Assembly (NCBI RefSeq): GCF_900101495.1
Contig: NZ_FMUS01000017.1
Location: 1-64,000 of the forward strand
Reading direction: 5' to 3'
DNA from: Alkaliphilus peptidifermentans DSM 18978
Lineage (GTDB): Bacteria > Bacillota > Clostridia > Peptostreptococcales > Natronincolaceae
Length of the DNA stretch: 64,000 bases
In this document: positions 26,109 to 35,453 of the stretch, in pieces
Numbering within the stretch: the first letter of the stretch is position 1
Layout of the letters: the number at the start of each line of letters is the position of its first letter
Notes under the pieces: generated by a model
What the model was told of the DNA's origin: nothing
Seen by the model: the letters and a program-made list of their open reading frames with translations, nothing else
The model's database searches: none
Position numbers and translations under genes: made by a program

Positions 26109-26216
26109 GCTAGCCTCAGATATTAGACAGGTAATTGTAAGAATAAATTAACTATTAATTCAGTAAGTTGCTGTCATATAGTGTTTTTAAAATTTATACT
26201 ATAAAGGGAGAAAATA

Positions 26217-26335
26217 TGTTATAATGATATGAAACATAAACGCTTGCCCAAGCGCAGATTAATATTATTGAGTAATATTAATCACTAAAAAAGCAGTTTT
26301 GAATCCTATGATTCAGAACTGCTTTTTTCTGTTCG
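26217..26335 (+). ncRNA. Candidate small RNA with three hairpins
   Basis: An extended -10 element, TG-T-TATAAT (26217-26225), is followed by about 100 nt that hold three helices. CGCTT-GCCC-AAGCG comes first, then an 11-bp hairpin GATTAATATTA/TAATATTAATC around TTGAG. A terminator-type hairpin (AAGCAG...CTGCTT, 15-nt arms with one wobble, ending near 26321) with a T run is last. There is no open reading frame in it. No -35 element is convincing. It does not match an RNA family I know. Confidence 0.45.
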
Positions 26336-26942
26336 CCACCAACTTCTAGATAATTTAAGTTGAGTAAAAATTGAGAATGATTAATCATAGGACTTCATAG
26401 GAAGAAGCATTAATGAAAAAAGCTTGTAATAGTAGACTTTATTATAAAATTAGGGCAAAATATAACATGTACTAAGAAAAATACTAAATTTAGTCGTGAA
26501 GATAGGTGCTGGGAGGGTTAGATAGTTTTGTTAGAGTATTATCAACATAGAGAAATACAAAAGATAAAAAACGACCTACATAATTAAACATGATTGAAAG
26601 TGACAGAGACGGTAAGGAGTGACCCCCTGAAAGGAAAGCTATAAATGTCTTAATGTCCATTAAGTGAAAATAGGTGGTTAGTCAATAAGTGGTTCTTCAA
26701 TAAGTCCGCCATGCATAGAGATAAGTGCAACAAGAGCTCAGGTGGAGAAAAATTCAATCGGAACTAAGTTTTCTTTATGAAATATTGAAGGAGTATTATG
26801 AGAAACATAGAAAAGATAAGAGTAGAGAAACTAAAAATCGAAGAGAAAAATTTGTACCGATTACCAAAGGTTAAAATTGACCTTTTTATCACTTAGTAAT
26901 ATAAAAAAATAAAAAACTACTAAAGTAAAGAAGAGATAATAA
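26336..26942. other. Gene-free decayed stretch
   Basis: No open frame longer than a few tens of codons and no recognisable product on either strand. Short runs look coding-like but are broken by many stops, which fits decayed accessory DNA. I see no clear IS end. Confidence 0.5.
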
Positions 26943-27183
26943 ATGAAGGATTATGTCATAGAGCAAATAATAGAAACACAAAATGAAAACAAAATAAATA
27001 CAAAATAAATACAAAATAAATACAAAATAAATACAAAATAGAAAAGATGATATAACAGAAATAACCCGGTATAGCAGGAGAAAATCCTATTATCAGAGTT
27101 TATCATCAGGTGAAGATGAAGAGAGTAATACAGTAGCCTTAAATTATTATAATGGTCTTAATCAGCTCATAAAAACACAGTAG
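26943..27183 (+). pseudogene. Short gene remnants around a phased 11-bp repeat
   Basis: ATG at 26943 opens a 21-codon frame, MKDYVIEQIIETQNENK and so on, which resembles the N-terminus of DUF6106-type small membrane proteins. It is interrupted by the repeat ACAAAATAAAT, present four times in full plus 8 nt (26989-27040). After the repeat a frame of about 45 codons without a start (DDITEITRYSRRKSYYQSLS and onward) ends at TAG 27181-27183. I cannot assign that second piece. Confidence 0.45.
26989..27040. repeat. Tandem 11-bp repeat
   Basis: Unit ACAAAATAAAT at 26989, 27000, 27011 and 27022, with a partial unit from 27033. The A-tracts recur about once per helical turn, so the DNA should be intrinsically curved. 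Confidence 0.9.
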
Positions 27184-27292
27184 GTGAAAAAACTATTAAC
27201 TTCACCGACAAATGAAAACTGGCTTAAAACCAGTAAAGAAATAAATGACTTTGTATACTAAGAAAAATGAGGGAAGAGGGGAAGAGTACAAT

Positions 27293-28534
27293 ATGCGTAA
27301 ACATGTTATTATTATCAGTATATCGATTATTATTATACTTTCTGTTGCATCCATTTACTACTTTTTTTTTCAGGAGCCGGAATATATTACAAATATGAAT
27401 AATAACGGTATAGGCATAACAAGGCATCTTGATGCACTTGATTTTTCAAGAGGAGAAATGAAAAAACTGCCTGAATATAGTCCAGCATCTTCAATTTGGA
27501 AGATGGATCTTAGAAGTTATGACCTTTCTAATCTCAATCTGGAGGACAGATTGAAGGATCTAGAATTTGCACATTTTGACAGCAAGACAAAGTGGCCTGA
27601 TGCTTTGCCTGATGAATTTAAGCCTTACGAAATACTGGAAAATTGTAAAAATCCAGGGCTAAACATAAGAGAACTTCATAGAGAAGGAATCGATGGAAAA
27701 GGAATTGGCATTGCAATTATTGACCAAGGTCTTTTAATAGATCATATTGAGTATCGGGAACAACTTAAATTATACGAAGAAATTCATAGTTCGGATATAG
27801 TAGCTACCATGCATGGAAGTGCTGTTTCTTCCATCGCAGTCGGTAAAACTGTAGGTGTTGCCCCGGGAGCTGATTTGTATTACATTTCATGTTCATTTGG
27901 AAACGTTCATCGACTAAGATATAATTACAATTATATATGGGTGGCTCAATCAATCGAACGTATAGTGGAAATTAATAATACCATTCTTGAAGATAACAAA
28001 ATCAGAGTCATTGCTATTTCCAAAGGCTTTGAAAAATATGAAAGGGGATACAAGGAAATAAAAAATGCCATAGAGCTTGCTGAAAAAAATGGTATTTTTG
28101 TAGTTTCATGCTCATTAAGTGATTTTTATGGGTTTGATTTCCACGGTCTGGGTAAAACCCCACAATCAGATCCTGATGATTATACATCTTACAAACCTGG
28201 TCTTTGGTGGGAAAAAAAGTTCTATGAAAGACCTAATTATCTGAGAAATACAACTTTGCTGTTTCCTATGGATTCGAGAACAACCGCAAGTCCTACTCAT
28301 ACAACAGATTATGTGTTTTACAGGAACGGGGGATTGAGTTGGACTGTTCCATATATAGCAGGTCTTTATGCATTAGCCTGCCAGGTTAATCCTGAGATAG
28401 CACCTGAACAATTCTGGCAAAAAGCGATAGAAACGGGTGATTCTGTTATGATTACCCATGATGGTAAGGAATATGAGCTGACAAAAATTGTGAATCCCAT
28501 AAAACTGATAGAAACAATTAAGGCACAGCAGTAG
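27293..28534 (+). CDS. Membrane-anchored subtilisin-like (S8) serine protease
   Basis: A 413-aa protein with an N-terminal hydrophobic segment (about residues 6-25) and no obvious signal-peptidase site, so probably membrane-anchored with the protease outside. The triad is visible: Asp near 144 in IAIIDQG, His near 174 in MHGSAVSSIAVG, Ser near 349 in GLSWTVPYIAG. The usual GTSMATPH around the serine is altered to GLSWTVPY, and the Asn of the oxyanion hole is not obvious. The stretch before the Asp is about 120 residues, longer than a simple linker. Start at 27293 behind GAGGGGAAGAG. It stands alone in a region full of gene remnants. Substrate unknown. Confidence 0.82.
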   Translation: MRKHVIIISISIIIILSVASIYYFFFQEPEYITNMNNNGIGITRHLDALDFSRGEMKKLPEYSPASSIWKMDLRSYDLSNLNLEDRLKDLEFAHFDSKTKWPDALPDEFKPYEILENCKNPGLNIRELHREGIDGKGIGIAIIDQGLLIDHIEYREQLKLYEEIHSSDIVATMHGSAVSSIAVGKTVGVAPGADLYYISCSFGNVHRLRYNYNYIWVAQSIERIVEINNTILEDNKIRVIAISKGFEKYERGYKEIKNAIELAEKNGIFVVSCSLSDFYGFDFHGLGKTPQSDPDDYTSYKPGLWWEKKFYERPNYLRNTTLLFPMDSRTTASPTHTTDYVFYRNGGLSWTVPYIAGLYALACQVNPEIAPEQFWQKAIETGDSVMITHDGKEYELTKIVNPIKLIETIKAQQ

Positions 28535-28619
28535 AACAGGCAAGTTAGATATCAACCTAGGAAATAGTCTCCAATAAATCGAATAATGCATTTTGGCAAA
28601 GGTCTTTACCTTTGATTTG

Positions 28620-28755
28620 AAGAATATACTATAGCAAGTGGTAAACCAGGCTCACCTTCACCCTTAGGCTCCTGGAAAATAACAAACAAGGCAAGGTGGG
28701 GAAGCGCCTTCAGAAGCGATGGATGGGACTGAAGGTACTGGAGTACATGTCAACA
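28620..28755 (+). pseudogene. Partial duplicate of the L,D-transpeptidase gene
   Basis: This segment matches the middle of the intact gene at 29672-30421 (from about 29911) almost base for base, e.g. ACTCACCTTCACCCTTAGGC versus GCTCACCTTCACCCTTAGGC. It reads EYTIASGKPGSPSPLGSWKI before the frame breaks after GWD. The catalytic His and Cys part is missing. It is a truncated copy left by duplication and deletion. Confidence 0.85.
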
Positions 28756-28790
28756 AGAAGAAATTTGAATAACTACCTTCCAAACATTAG

Positions 28791-28820
28791 AAAAGCTTAG
28801 AGATAGGCTTTTTTTATTTT
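28791..28820 (+). terminator. Terminator
   Basis: AAAAGCTTA (28791-28799) pairs with TAGGCTTTT (28804-28812) with one wobble, followed by more T residues. It probably once ended the duplicated transpeptidase copy. Confidence 0.65.
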
Positions 28821-29210
28821 AAGATAACTACTAATAGGTGTACTATATGAGTAGTTCGATGTAAATTTTTTGAAAAGAATGTAATTATTTATCCAACGGT
28901 TTATAAAGGTTTTATATAATCTTAGGGAGAATAACCTTTATAAAGTTATAAATTGAAAGTTTTTGTAGAATGATGAATGCCTTAATAACATAGAATTGAG
29001 GTGTATACTTTGCTAATTTTCCTAGCAGTATCTGATGATTTAACAACAGAATATGATATTTATAGATTCTTCTATTTACCCTAATTTATCCAACATCTTT
29101 ACCAGAAGGCTACATATTAAGAAATCACTGAGTTATGATAAGGTTCAACTTTGACCGGATATCAAAAAAAGTCTAACCAATACTAAAATATAAATTGGAG
29201 ATGTGATTAA

Positions 29211-29378
29211 ATGCAAAAAGGCTTTGTTTTTGGGTTGATTGCTGGGATAATTTTCGCTTTTGCGTTTTCTTTATTAATAACTAATGGGAATATAAAGAAA
29301 TCACTTTTGATTACAATAGTTTCTGTGTTATGCGTCTTAGTTCAACATGGTGTAAGAAGAGTATATAATAAAGAATGA
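29211..29378 (+). CDS. Small two-segment membrane protein (55 aa)
   Basis: ATG at 29211 behind TTGGAGATG, stop TGA at 29376-29378. The product has two hydrophobic segments (FVFGLIAGIIFAFAFSLLI, then SLLITIVSVLCVLVQHGV) joined by a short polar turn, and ends in a basic tail. I do not recognise it. Monocistronic and flanked by gene remnants. Confidence 0.55.
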   Translation: MQKGFVFGLIAGIIFAFAFSLLITNGNIKKSLLITIVSVLCVLVQHGVRRVYNKE

Positions 29379-29460
29379 AGAGAATAAAAAGGAATGGTTT
29401 GTCAAAACTCTCATCCATTTTATTTCAATATTGTTTATTTTTAAGTAAGATCTTTTTTAC

Positions 29461-29650
29461 TTAAATGCAATAGCACCCACCCCGCTGATCAAGATTTAAT
29501 ACAGGATCAACAAATGCAACTCCCTTTATACTGCCAGAACCAAATTTAAGCCATAGCCCTTCAATTACACTATTTAGGGCTCTTTTTCTATCTAATAACC
29601 TATTTGTAAACAATATACTCGTATTATGAATTTCTCTGCCGCATATAATG
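29461..29650 (-). pseudogene. Unidentified coding remnant
   Basis: Minus-strand frame, open for about 60 codons and ending at a TAA (29461-29463). It reads NRLLDRKRALNSVIEGLWLK, then GSGSIKGVAFVDPVLNLDQR. The composition and codon use are protein-like, but there is no ribosome binding site or start codon, and I cannot name the family. Its upstream end runs into the start of the transpeptidase gene. Confidence 0.35.
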
Positions 29651-29671
29651 TTATGTGGAGGAGGGATTAAG

Positions 29672-30421
29672 TTGTTTAGGAAATGTAAACCAATACTTTT
29701 TTTGATTATTGTTACAGCTGCTATTTTCGCAATAGGACATTTTCAGGTCATAGGTTATTTTTTAAATAGAGGTGATGTAAGAGGTTTAAATGAATACATA
29801 GAATGGGAAAATCAAATGATATTAGATAATCCAGATTACGATGATTTAAAGATTCTTGTAGATATATCCGTAAAAAAGCTGTACTTACTTAATGGAAAAG
29901 AACTAATTAAAGAATATACTATAGCAAGTGGGAAACTAGACTCACCTTCACCCTTAGGCTCATGGAAAATAACAAATAAAGCAAGGTGGGGAAGTGCCTT
30001 CGGAACCCGATGGATGGGACTGAACGTACCCTGGGGTAGCTACGGAATACATGGCACAAACAAACCAGACTCAATTGGATACGATGCGTCAGCAGGCTGC
30101 ATTCGGATGCATAATAAAGATGTTGAAGATTTATACCAATATGTTAAGCATGGCACGCCAGTTGCCATTATAAATGGAGAATTCGGACCCTTTGGCTATG
30201 GGCTAGATACCATTCGACCCGGTGATTTTGGGTCCGATGTATACGAAGTCCAAAGAAGATTACAGGTATTAGGCTACTATCAGATAGACTATTTAGATGG
30301 TAAGTATGGACCCCATATGGAGAATGCTCTATATCAATTTCAAAAAGACAATGGCCTACCTAAAAACCCAAATATCAGCTACGAAACCTATAAAGCCTTA
30401 GGTGTTGTTTTGATGGAATAA
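29672..30421 (+). CDS. L,D-transpeptidase (YkuD) with peptidoglycan-binding domain
   Basis: A 249-aa enzyme that forms 3-3 cross-links in, or anchors to, peptidoglycan. An N-terminal membrane segment (about residues 7-25) is followed by the YkuD domain (from ILVDISVKKLYLLNGKEL) with the catalytic pieces YGIHGTNKPDSIG and SAGCIRMHN, which contain the His and the nucleophile Cys. The last 60 residues form a PG_binding_1 repeat (GSDVYEVQRRLQVLGYY). The start is taken as TTG 29672, preceded by GGAGGAGGG. The ATG at 29648 lies before that site. A truncated copy is at 28620. Confidence 0.9.
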   Translation: MFRKCKPILFLIIVTAAIFAIGHFQVIGYFLNRGDVRGLNEYIEWENQMILDNPDYDDLKILVDISVKKLYLLNGKELIKEYTIASGKLDSPSPLGSWKITNKARWGSAFGTRWMGLNVPWGSYGIHGTNKPDSIGYDASAGCIRMHNKDVEDLYQYVKHGTPVAIINGEFGPFGYGLDTIRPGDFGSDVYEVQRRLQVLGYYQIDYLDGKYGPHMENALYQFQKDNGLPKNPNISYETYKALGVVLME

Positions 30422-30685
30422 TTAAGATTAATCATTCATTTCTCATATACTATCATTATCTAGCACATATGATATAATTTAGTCATATGAGCACTTTGTC
30501 CTTTAGAATTAGACAAAGAGCTAGAGGTGATAGTTATTTTTATACACTAAATTATGCCAATAGCTACATTGTATTTTTTTATGCTAGGACATATTTTATC
30601 GAATAAATTGGTTAAACAAGCTTTACTATGTTAAACAGAGGAAAGAAATTTTAAAGTCATATTAAAAACTAGAGAGGAGACTTCT
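30422..30685. other. Intergenic region with two inverted repeats
   Basis: CATATGA (30466-30472) and TCATATG (30483-30489) flank a TATAAT, an operator-like arrangement. CTTTGTC (30494-30500) pairs with GACAAAG (30512-30518). This may be the control region of the metallo-hydrolase gene. No gene was found in it. Confidence 0.4.
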
Positions 30686-31315
30686 ATGAAAATCCAAAGA
30701 ATTATAGTAGGTATAAATGAAACAAATACTTATATTCTCCATGATGAAAATACGATGGCAGCCCTAATTATTGATCCCGGTGACGAAGGAAAAACAATAA
30801 TGAGGTATATAGATAGAAATTCATTAAATCCTATGGGAATTGTATTAACTCATTACCATCATGATCATACAGGAGCAGCTGAAGAACTAAAAAATAAGTA
30901 TAATTGCCCCATTTATGCCCACAAGAAAGAAGCAAAGGGGCTACAAGATCCAGAAATAAATAGATCTATATCAGTGAGAAGAAAAATAATATCTATAACA
31001 CCAGAAAAATTAGTAATAGAAGGAGATGTTATAAGTATTGATGAAATAGCTCTTGAAGTTATCCATACACCAGGTCATACACCAGGGGGTATATCCCTTA
31101 AGGTGAAGGGCTCAAACATTGTTTTTACTGGTGATACTATTTTTAGTGACGATTTAGGACGAACTGATCTAGAGGGCGGAAGTGAGGAGGCGCTAAAAAA
31201 AACAATAACCAATAAGGTATCAAGATGGTCAAATGATACAGTTATATATCCAGGCCATGGTGAAATCTCTACAATGGCAGCAGTTAAAGGGAGAAACATT
31301 CAATATTTAAAATAA
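30686..31315 (+). CDS. MBL-fold metallo-hydrolase, glyoxalase II-like
   Basis: A 209-aa cytosolic metallo-beta-lactamase-fold hydrolase. The metal motif THYHHDHTG gives His56, His58, Asp60 and His61. HTPGHTPGG, FTGDTIF and the final YPGHGE supply the remaining ligands. The size and the order of motifs fit the YcbL-type glyoxalase II group. Substrate not determinable. Start at 30686 behind AGAGAGGAG. Single gene. Confidence 0.88.
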   Translation: MKIQRIIVGINETNTYILHDENTMAALIIDPGDEGKTIMRYIDRNSLNPMGIVLTHYHHDHTGAAEELKNKYNCPIYAHKKEAKGLQDPEINRSISVRRKIISITPEKLVIEGDVISIDEIALEVIHTPGHTPGGISLKVKGSNIVFTGDTIFSDDLGRTDLEGGSEEALKKTITNKVSRWSNDTVIYPGHGEISTMAAVKGRNIQYLK

Positions 31316-31418
31316 TAAATACTTATTTAAAACAATTCCTAAATTGCAATAGCAAATTGAACTAATTATAAAATTATTGCGTACTATTTTATAGAAGGAG
31401 TAATGGAGGTGAAAAAAT

Positions 31419-32804
31419 ATGAAAAATAATAGATTTTCTTCTTTGGTGTGGCTTTTGATTATGATTAGTCTCTTAATTTTAGTTATAAGTGGGTGCGGAG
31501 GAAAAAACGACACGGCAATAGAACTGGAAAAATTTATGGAAGCTTACAATGAGAATAGCAGTTATAAGTACAGCGGTACCATATTAGTAGCTAAAGGAGA
31601 TGAAATTCTCTTAAATGAAGGCTATGGAATTGCAAATTATGAAAAAAACATTCCGAATAGACCAGATAATGTATTTGCTATAGGATCAATCACTAAATCC
31701 TTTACAGCCGTAGCAATTATGCAGCTTCAGGAAAAGGGGTTTCTAAATGTAAATGACCCAATATCAAAATATATTGATGGGCTAGATAGAGGAGATGATA
31801 TAACCATACACCATCTTTTAACCCATACTTCAGGTTTAGACAGAGAGGGTAGATTTTTAGGTAGACAAGAAGTATTGTTGGAAGAAAACATTAATTTAAT
31901 TAATAAACGAATGATGCTATTTGAGCCAGGTGAAGATTACTCATATAGTAATGCAGGTTACATAGTTTTAGCGGCAATAATTGAGAAGGTTTCAGGTGAG
32001 TCATATAATGATTATATACATGCCAATATATTTACACATTTGAGTATGGATAATACTAGAGGTGGAATTGATGATACCTATGCTGAAAATCAATCCATTG
32101 GATATAACATAATGTCAAATGATGCAAGACCTCAGTCGATATACAATTTTTCCTGTATAATTGGCAGTGGAAATATATATTCTACTGTTGAAGATTTATA
32201 TAAGTATGATAGAGGGCTTAAATATGATAAATTACTAAAAAAAGAGTCTATCGAAAAAGCTTCTTCACCCCACTGGGGAGATTTAAGTAACGGTTACGGA
32301 TATGGATGGATCATATCAGAGAAATATGATAGAAAGAGGCTTAGTCATGGCGGTGCCATTGGTGGTGGAGGCTATAATTCATTTATTATTAGATATCCTG
32401 ACGATGACTATGTACTGATTTTTTTAAGTAATAACTCTGATGTAACTGCACTTATGGTAGTCTCTGAGACTATGGAGGCTATTGTCTTTGGAGAGGAATA
32501 TATTTTCCCGCAGAAAATAGAAACAGCAGAGCTAGACTCAGGAATTCTACAACAATATGCTGGTGATTATAAATTTGAAGAAGGTTTTACAATATCAGTA
32601 TTCTATAAAAATGATAAGCTTTATGCAACTGCAGATGATGGTAATCTATATCAACTATTACCAGTAAATGAAACATGCTTTTATTACGAAGGTCATCCAT
32701 GTACTAAGGTTGAGTTTGAATTAGCTGATGAAGAGAATGTAGTAGCGTTAAAGGTATGGAGTAGCACTAGATACTACGAAGGAAATAAAACACATGAATT
32801 TTAA
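31419..32804 (+). CDS. Serine beta-lactamase-like hydrolase, lipoprotein
   Basis: A 461-aa class C beta-lactamase-family protein (PBP4*/esterase type). The signal ends in a lipobox, LVISGCGGK, so it should be anchored on the outer face of the membrane. The SxxK active site is near residue 91 (SITKSF), the YxN motif near 176 (YSN in YSYSNAGY), and the KTG-like HGGAIGGGG is further on. The C-terminal 110 residues form a separate beta-rich domain (QYAGDYKFEEGFTISVFYKN). It is likely a peptidase or esterase rather than a resistance enzyme. Start behind GGAGGTG. Confidence 0.87.
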   Translation: MKNNRFSSLVWLLIMISLLILVISGCGGKNDTAIELEKFMEAYNENSSYKYSGTILVAKGDEILLNEGYGIANYEKNIPNRPDNVFAIGSITKSFTAVAIMQLQEKGFLNVNDPISKYIDGLDRGDDITIHHLLTHTSGLDREGRFLGRQEVLLEENINLINKRMMLFEPGEDYSYSNAGYIVLAAIIEKVSGESYNDYIHANIFTHLSMDNTRGGIDDTYAENQSIGYNIMSNDARPQSIYNFSCIIGSGNIYSTVEDLYKYDRGLKYDKLLKKESIEKASSPHWGDLSNGYGYGWIISEKYDRKRLSHGGAIGGGGYNSFIIRYPDDDYVLIFLSNNSDVTALMVVSETMEAIVFGEEYIFPQKIETAELDSGILQQYAGDYKFEEGFTISVFYKNDKLYATADDGNLYQLLPVNETCFYYEGHPCTKVEFELADEENVVALKVWSSTRYYEGNKTHEF

Positions 32805-32985
32805 AAGGATGAGTGGCACATTTTCATAGAAGAGCTGTAAATTATTTGAGAATATCAGTGATATTATAGAGTCGTAAAAAAGATATTAGGAAATATTGAT
32901 ATATGACATACAGTTGTCAAGGTATGTTTATTAGAATAGATTTATAATACTTTATAACTTCGGGTCAATTGAAAGGAAGATATGT

Positions 32986-33855
32986 ATGCATTATAAAGAA
33001 TATAAATCAATTTTATCACCAAAAAACGGAATGAATATATATCGTGGTTGTAGTCATGGATGCATTTACTGCGATAGTAGAAGTAAATGTTATCAAATGA
33101 AGCATCAATTTGAGGATATTGAAGTAAAGAAAAATGCTCCTCAAATGCTGGAGATGGAGCTGTTGCGAAAACGGAAAAAATGCATGGTAGGTACAGGTGC
33201 TATGGGTGATCCTTATATTGAACTGGAAGAAAAGTTATGTTATACGAGGCAATGTATAGAGATAATTGATAGATATGGGTTTGGGCTTGCAATACAGACA
33301 AAATCCAATAGGATTTTACGAGATATCGACTTACTGAAATCAATAAATAAAAAGTCAAAATGTGTTGTGCAGCTGACACTTACAACCTATGACGAGGACA
33401 TGTGTAGAATAATTGAGCCAAATGTTTCAACTACAAAGGAACGATTTGAAGCACTTAAAATATTCAGAGATAACGGAATTCCCACTGTTGTGTGGTTGAC
33501 ACCTTTTCTACCATATATAAATGATACTGAAGAAAATATAAGGGGGCTCTTAAAGTACTGTATAGAAGCAAAGGTGTATGGTATTATCAGTTTTGGCATT
33601 GGACTAACCTTACGGGAGGGAAATCGTGAGTTTTTTTATAATAAGCTTGATGAAAAGTTTCCACAACTAAAGCAAAAGTATATAGATAAATTCGGGTATT
33701 CTTATATATGTAACAGTGATAATCATAATCGGCTTATGAAAATATTAAACATGGAGTGTAAAAAGCACGGTATAATATGCAACCCAAATAGTATTTTTTC
33801 TTATATGCATACATATGAGAGTAAAATAGAAAGTAATCAGTTAAGTTTGTTTTAA
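32986..33855 (+). CDS. Radical SAM protein, SPL-like family
   Basis: A 289-aa radical SAM enzyme. The 4Fe-4S-binding triad is Cys22-x3-Cys26-x2-Cys29 (RGCSHGCIYCDSRS). The following GTGAMGDPYIELEEKL and the region ITKSN-like IQTKSNRILRDID fit the family annotated as SPL (spore photoproduct lyase-like) radical SAM proteins, though it is shorter than true SplB. The reaction is unknown, and DNA repair is only one possibility. Start behind GAAAGGAAG. Monocistronic. Confidence 0.83.
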   Translation: MHYKEYKSILSPKNGMNIYRGCSHGCIYCDSRSKCYQMKHQFEDIEVKKNAPQMLEMELLRKRKKCMVGTGAMGDPYIELEEKLCYTRQCIEIIDRYGFGLAIQTKSNRILRDIDLLKSINKKSKCVVQLTLTTYDEDMCRIIEPNVSTTKERFEALKIFRDNGIPTVVWLTPFLPYINDTEENIRGLLKYCIEAKVYGIISFGIGLTLREGNREFFYNKLDEKFPQLKQKYIDKFGYSYICNSDNHNRLMKILNMECKKHGIICNPNSIFSYMHTYESKIESNQLSLF

Positions 33856-33992
33856 ATATCAGATATTGAACTAATTAAAAAAAGAACGTAAGAGTAATGG
33901 AGTTTTTAAGTCAATGGATACTATGAAAAAGAAGTCTACAATAATTAATATAGGCTAAGTTAAATATTAAAATGGAATAAGGGGAGAAGTGT

Positions 33993-35177
33993 ATGTTTGA
34001 AATTCGAAGGATAACAACTGAAGAAATGGATGATGCTATAAAACTATCTGAGTATTCATTTAAGTACAAACTTAAAGATGAAGAACGAGAAAAAAAGACA
34101 AGCTTTATGGAGGATCATATAATATTTGGTGTATTTGATGACCAAGAAATGATAGCAAAGACCCATGTGATTCCCCTATACGTCCTTATTAATAATAAGG
34201 AACATACTATGGGAGGAATAGCCAGTGTTTCTACCTACCCTGAATATAGAAGAAAAGGAATTGTAAACAGACTCATTAATCTTTCCATTGAAACCATGAA
34301 GGAAGAGGGGCATATATTAAGTTATCTACATCCCTTTGATATAAATTTTTACAGAAAATACGGTTATGAGCTTATATCAAACTTAAAGAAGACAACAATT
34401 TTAAACAAAGATTTAAGTTATTATAAAGGCATTGAAGGTAAAGTGGAAAGGAAAAAAGGCTTAGATGGTCTTAGTACAGTCAACGAAATTTATACTAAGT
34501 ACATAACAAAATATAATGGGATGCTTATTAGAAGTGAAAAATGGTGGAGGGATAATCAATATGATGGGGAACATATACCAGCCATTTACTATAATGAAGA
34601 TAATGAACCCAAAGGATATCTATTCTATAAGATAATTGAAAACAAGATGGAAGTTAAAGAATATATATATTTAGATGAAGATAGCAGAAGAGGACTATGG
34701 AACTTCATAGCTAATCATGACTCTATGATAGAAGAAGTAGAGGTTATTACTGCCGACGATGAACAGATGGCTTTTTTATTCAATAATCCAGCAGCAAAAA
34801 TACAATTAGTACCTTACTTTATGGCAAGAATAGTGCTTGTAAAGGAATTTTTAGAAAGATATATTGACTTTTCAAGACTTGATAGAGAATTGGTACTAGG
34901 ATTAAAAGACCAATGGGCTACTTGGAACAATGGGATTTATACCATTTCATCTAATGGAGTTTCGTTTGAATCTGTAAATAAAGAAGCTTTAGAAGATCAA
35001 TTACATAAATCAAAGGCACTATACATGGATATTAATACTCTAACCGTAATAGCATTAGGTTTTCAAAAACCAGATTTTATGTATGAGTGCAGAAAAATAT
35101 CAGGTGATACAAATACACTAGAGCTTTTAAAGTCTTTACTATCCAAGAAATATTGCTCCTACTTAGATTATTTTTAG
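33993..35177 (+). CDS. Eis-like GNAT N-acetyltransferase
   Basis: A 394-aa protein with the layout of the Eis family. An N-terminal GNAT domain has the acetyl-CoA loop VSTYPEYRRKGIVNRLI and LHPFDINFYRKYGYEL. A second GNAT-like domain follows, and last comes a sterol-carrier-like domain (from about residue 290). Mycobacterial Eis acetylates aminoglycosides and proteins. The substrate here is unknown. Start at 33993 behind AAGGGGAG. Confidence 0.85.
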   Translation: MFEIRRITTEEMDDAIKLSEYSFKYKLKDEEREKKTSFMEDHIIFGVFDDQEMIAKTHVIPLYVLINNKEHTMGGIASVSTYPEYRRKGIVNRLINLSIETMKEEGHILSYLHPFDINFYRKYGYELISNLKKTTILNKDLSYYKGIEGKVERKKGLDGLSTVNEIYTKYITKYNGMLIRSEKWWRDNQYDGEHIPAIYYNEDNEPKGYLFYKIIENKMEVKEYIYLDEDSRRGLWNFIANHDSMIEEVEVITADDEQMAFLFNNPAAKIQLVPYFMARIVLVKEFLERYIDFSRLDRELVLGLKDQWATWNNGIYTISSNGVSFESVNKEALEDQLHKSKALYMDINTLTVIALGFQKPDFMYECRKISGDTNTLELLKSLLSKKYCSYLDYF

Positions 35178-35225
35178 ACATTATTTACTAATTAAAAACA
35201 AATTTTGACTAATATAAGAAAAAAT

Positions 35226-35254
35226 TGACAATTCAAAAACTTTCAAATATAATT
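35226..35254 (+). promoter_or_regulatory. Consensus promoter, probably of the chemoreceptor gene
   Basis: TTGACA (35226-35231), exactly 17 bp, then TATAAT (35249-35254): a perfect housekeeping promoter. It lies about 200 bases before the chemoreceptor start codon, so the transcript would have a long untranslated leader. Confidence 0.8.
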
Positions 35255-35453
35255 AATATATCTAAATACCTTGTAATTACTTAATTTAGAACGATTTTAT
35301 CATTTTATAAATCAACCAATGCCAGTAATATTCAACTAGAAAGAAGGGTTCTATATCTATAAGTATCAAATCAAAAGTTAATCGTATATTACTTAATTGG
35401 CTTTATGGATATCTAGTCAACAACAAAATACATTTAAAGATTGGAGGAACTCC

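Noticed and set aside
26989-27040. Tandem repeats as a possible CRISPR array
   Set aside because: Units are 11 bp and directly adjacent, with no spacers and no cas genes.
30422-30685. Small gene or riboswitch upstream of the metallo-hydrolase
   Set aside because: Only short inverted repeats; no open frame with a ribosome binding site and no conserved aptamer strings.
31419-32804. Antibiotic-resistance beta-lactamase
   Set aside because: The extra C-terminal domain and the motif set fit the broad serine-hydrolase/PBP4* group; resistance cannot be inferred.
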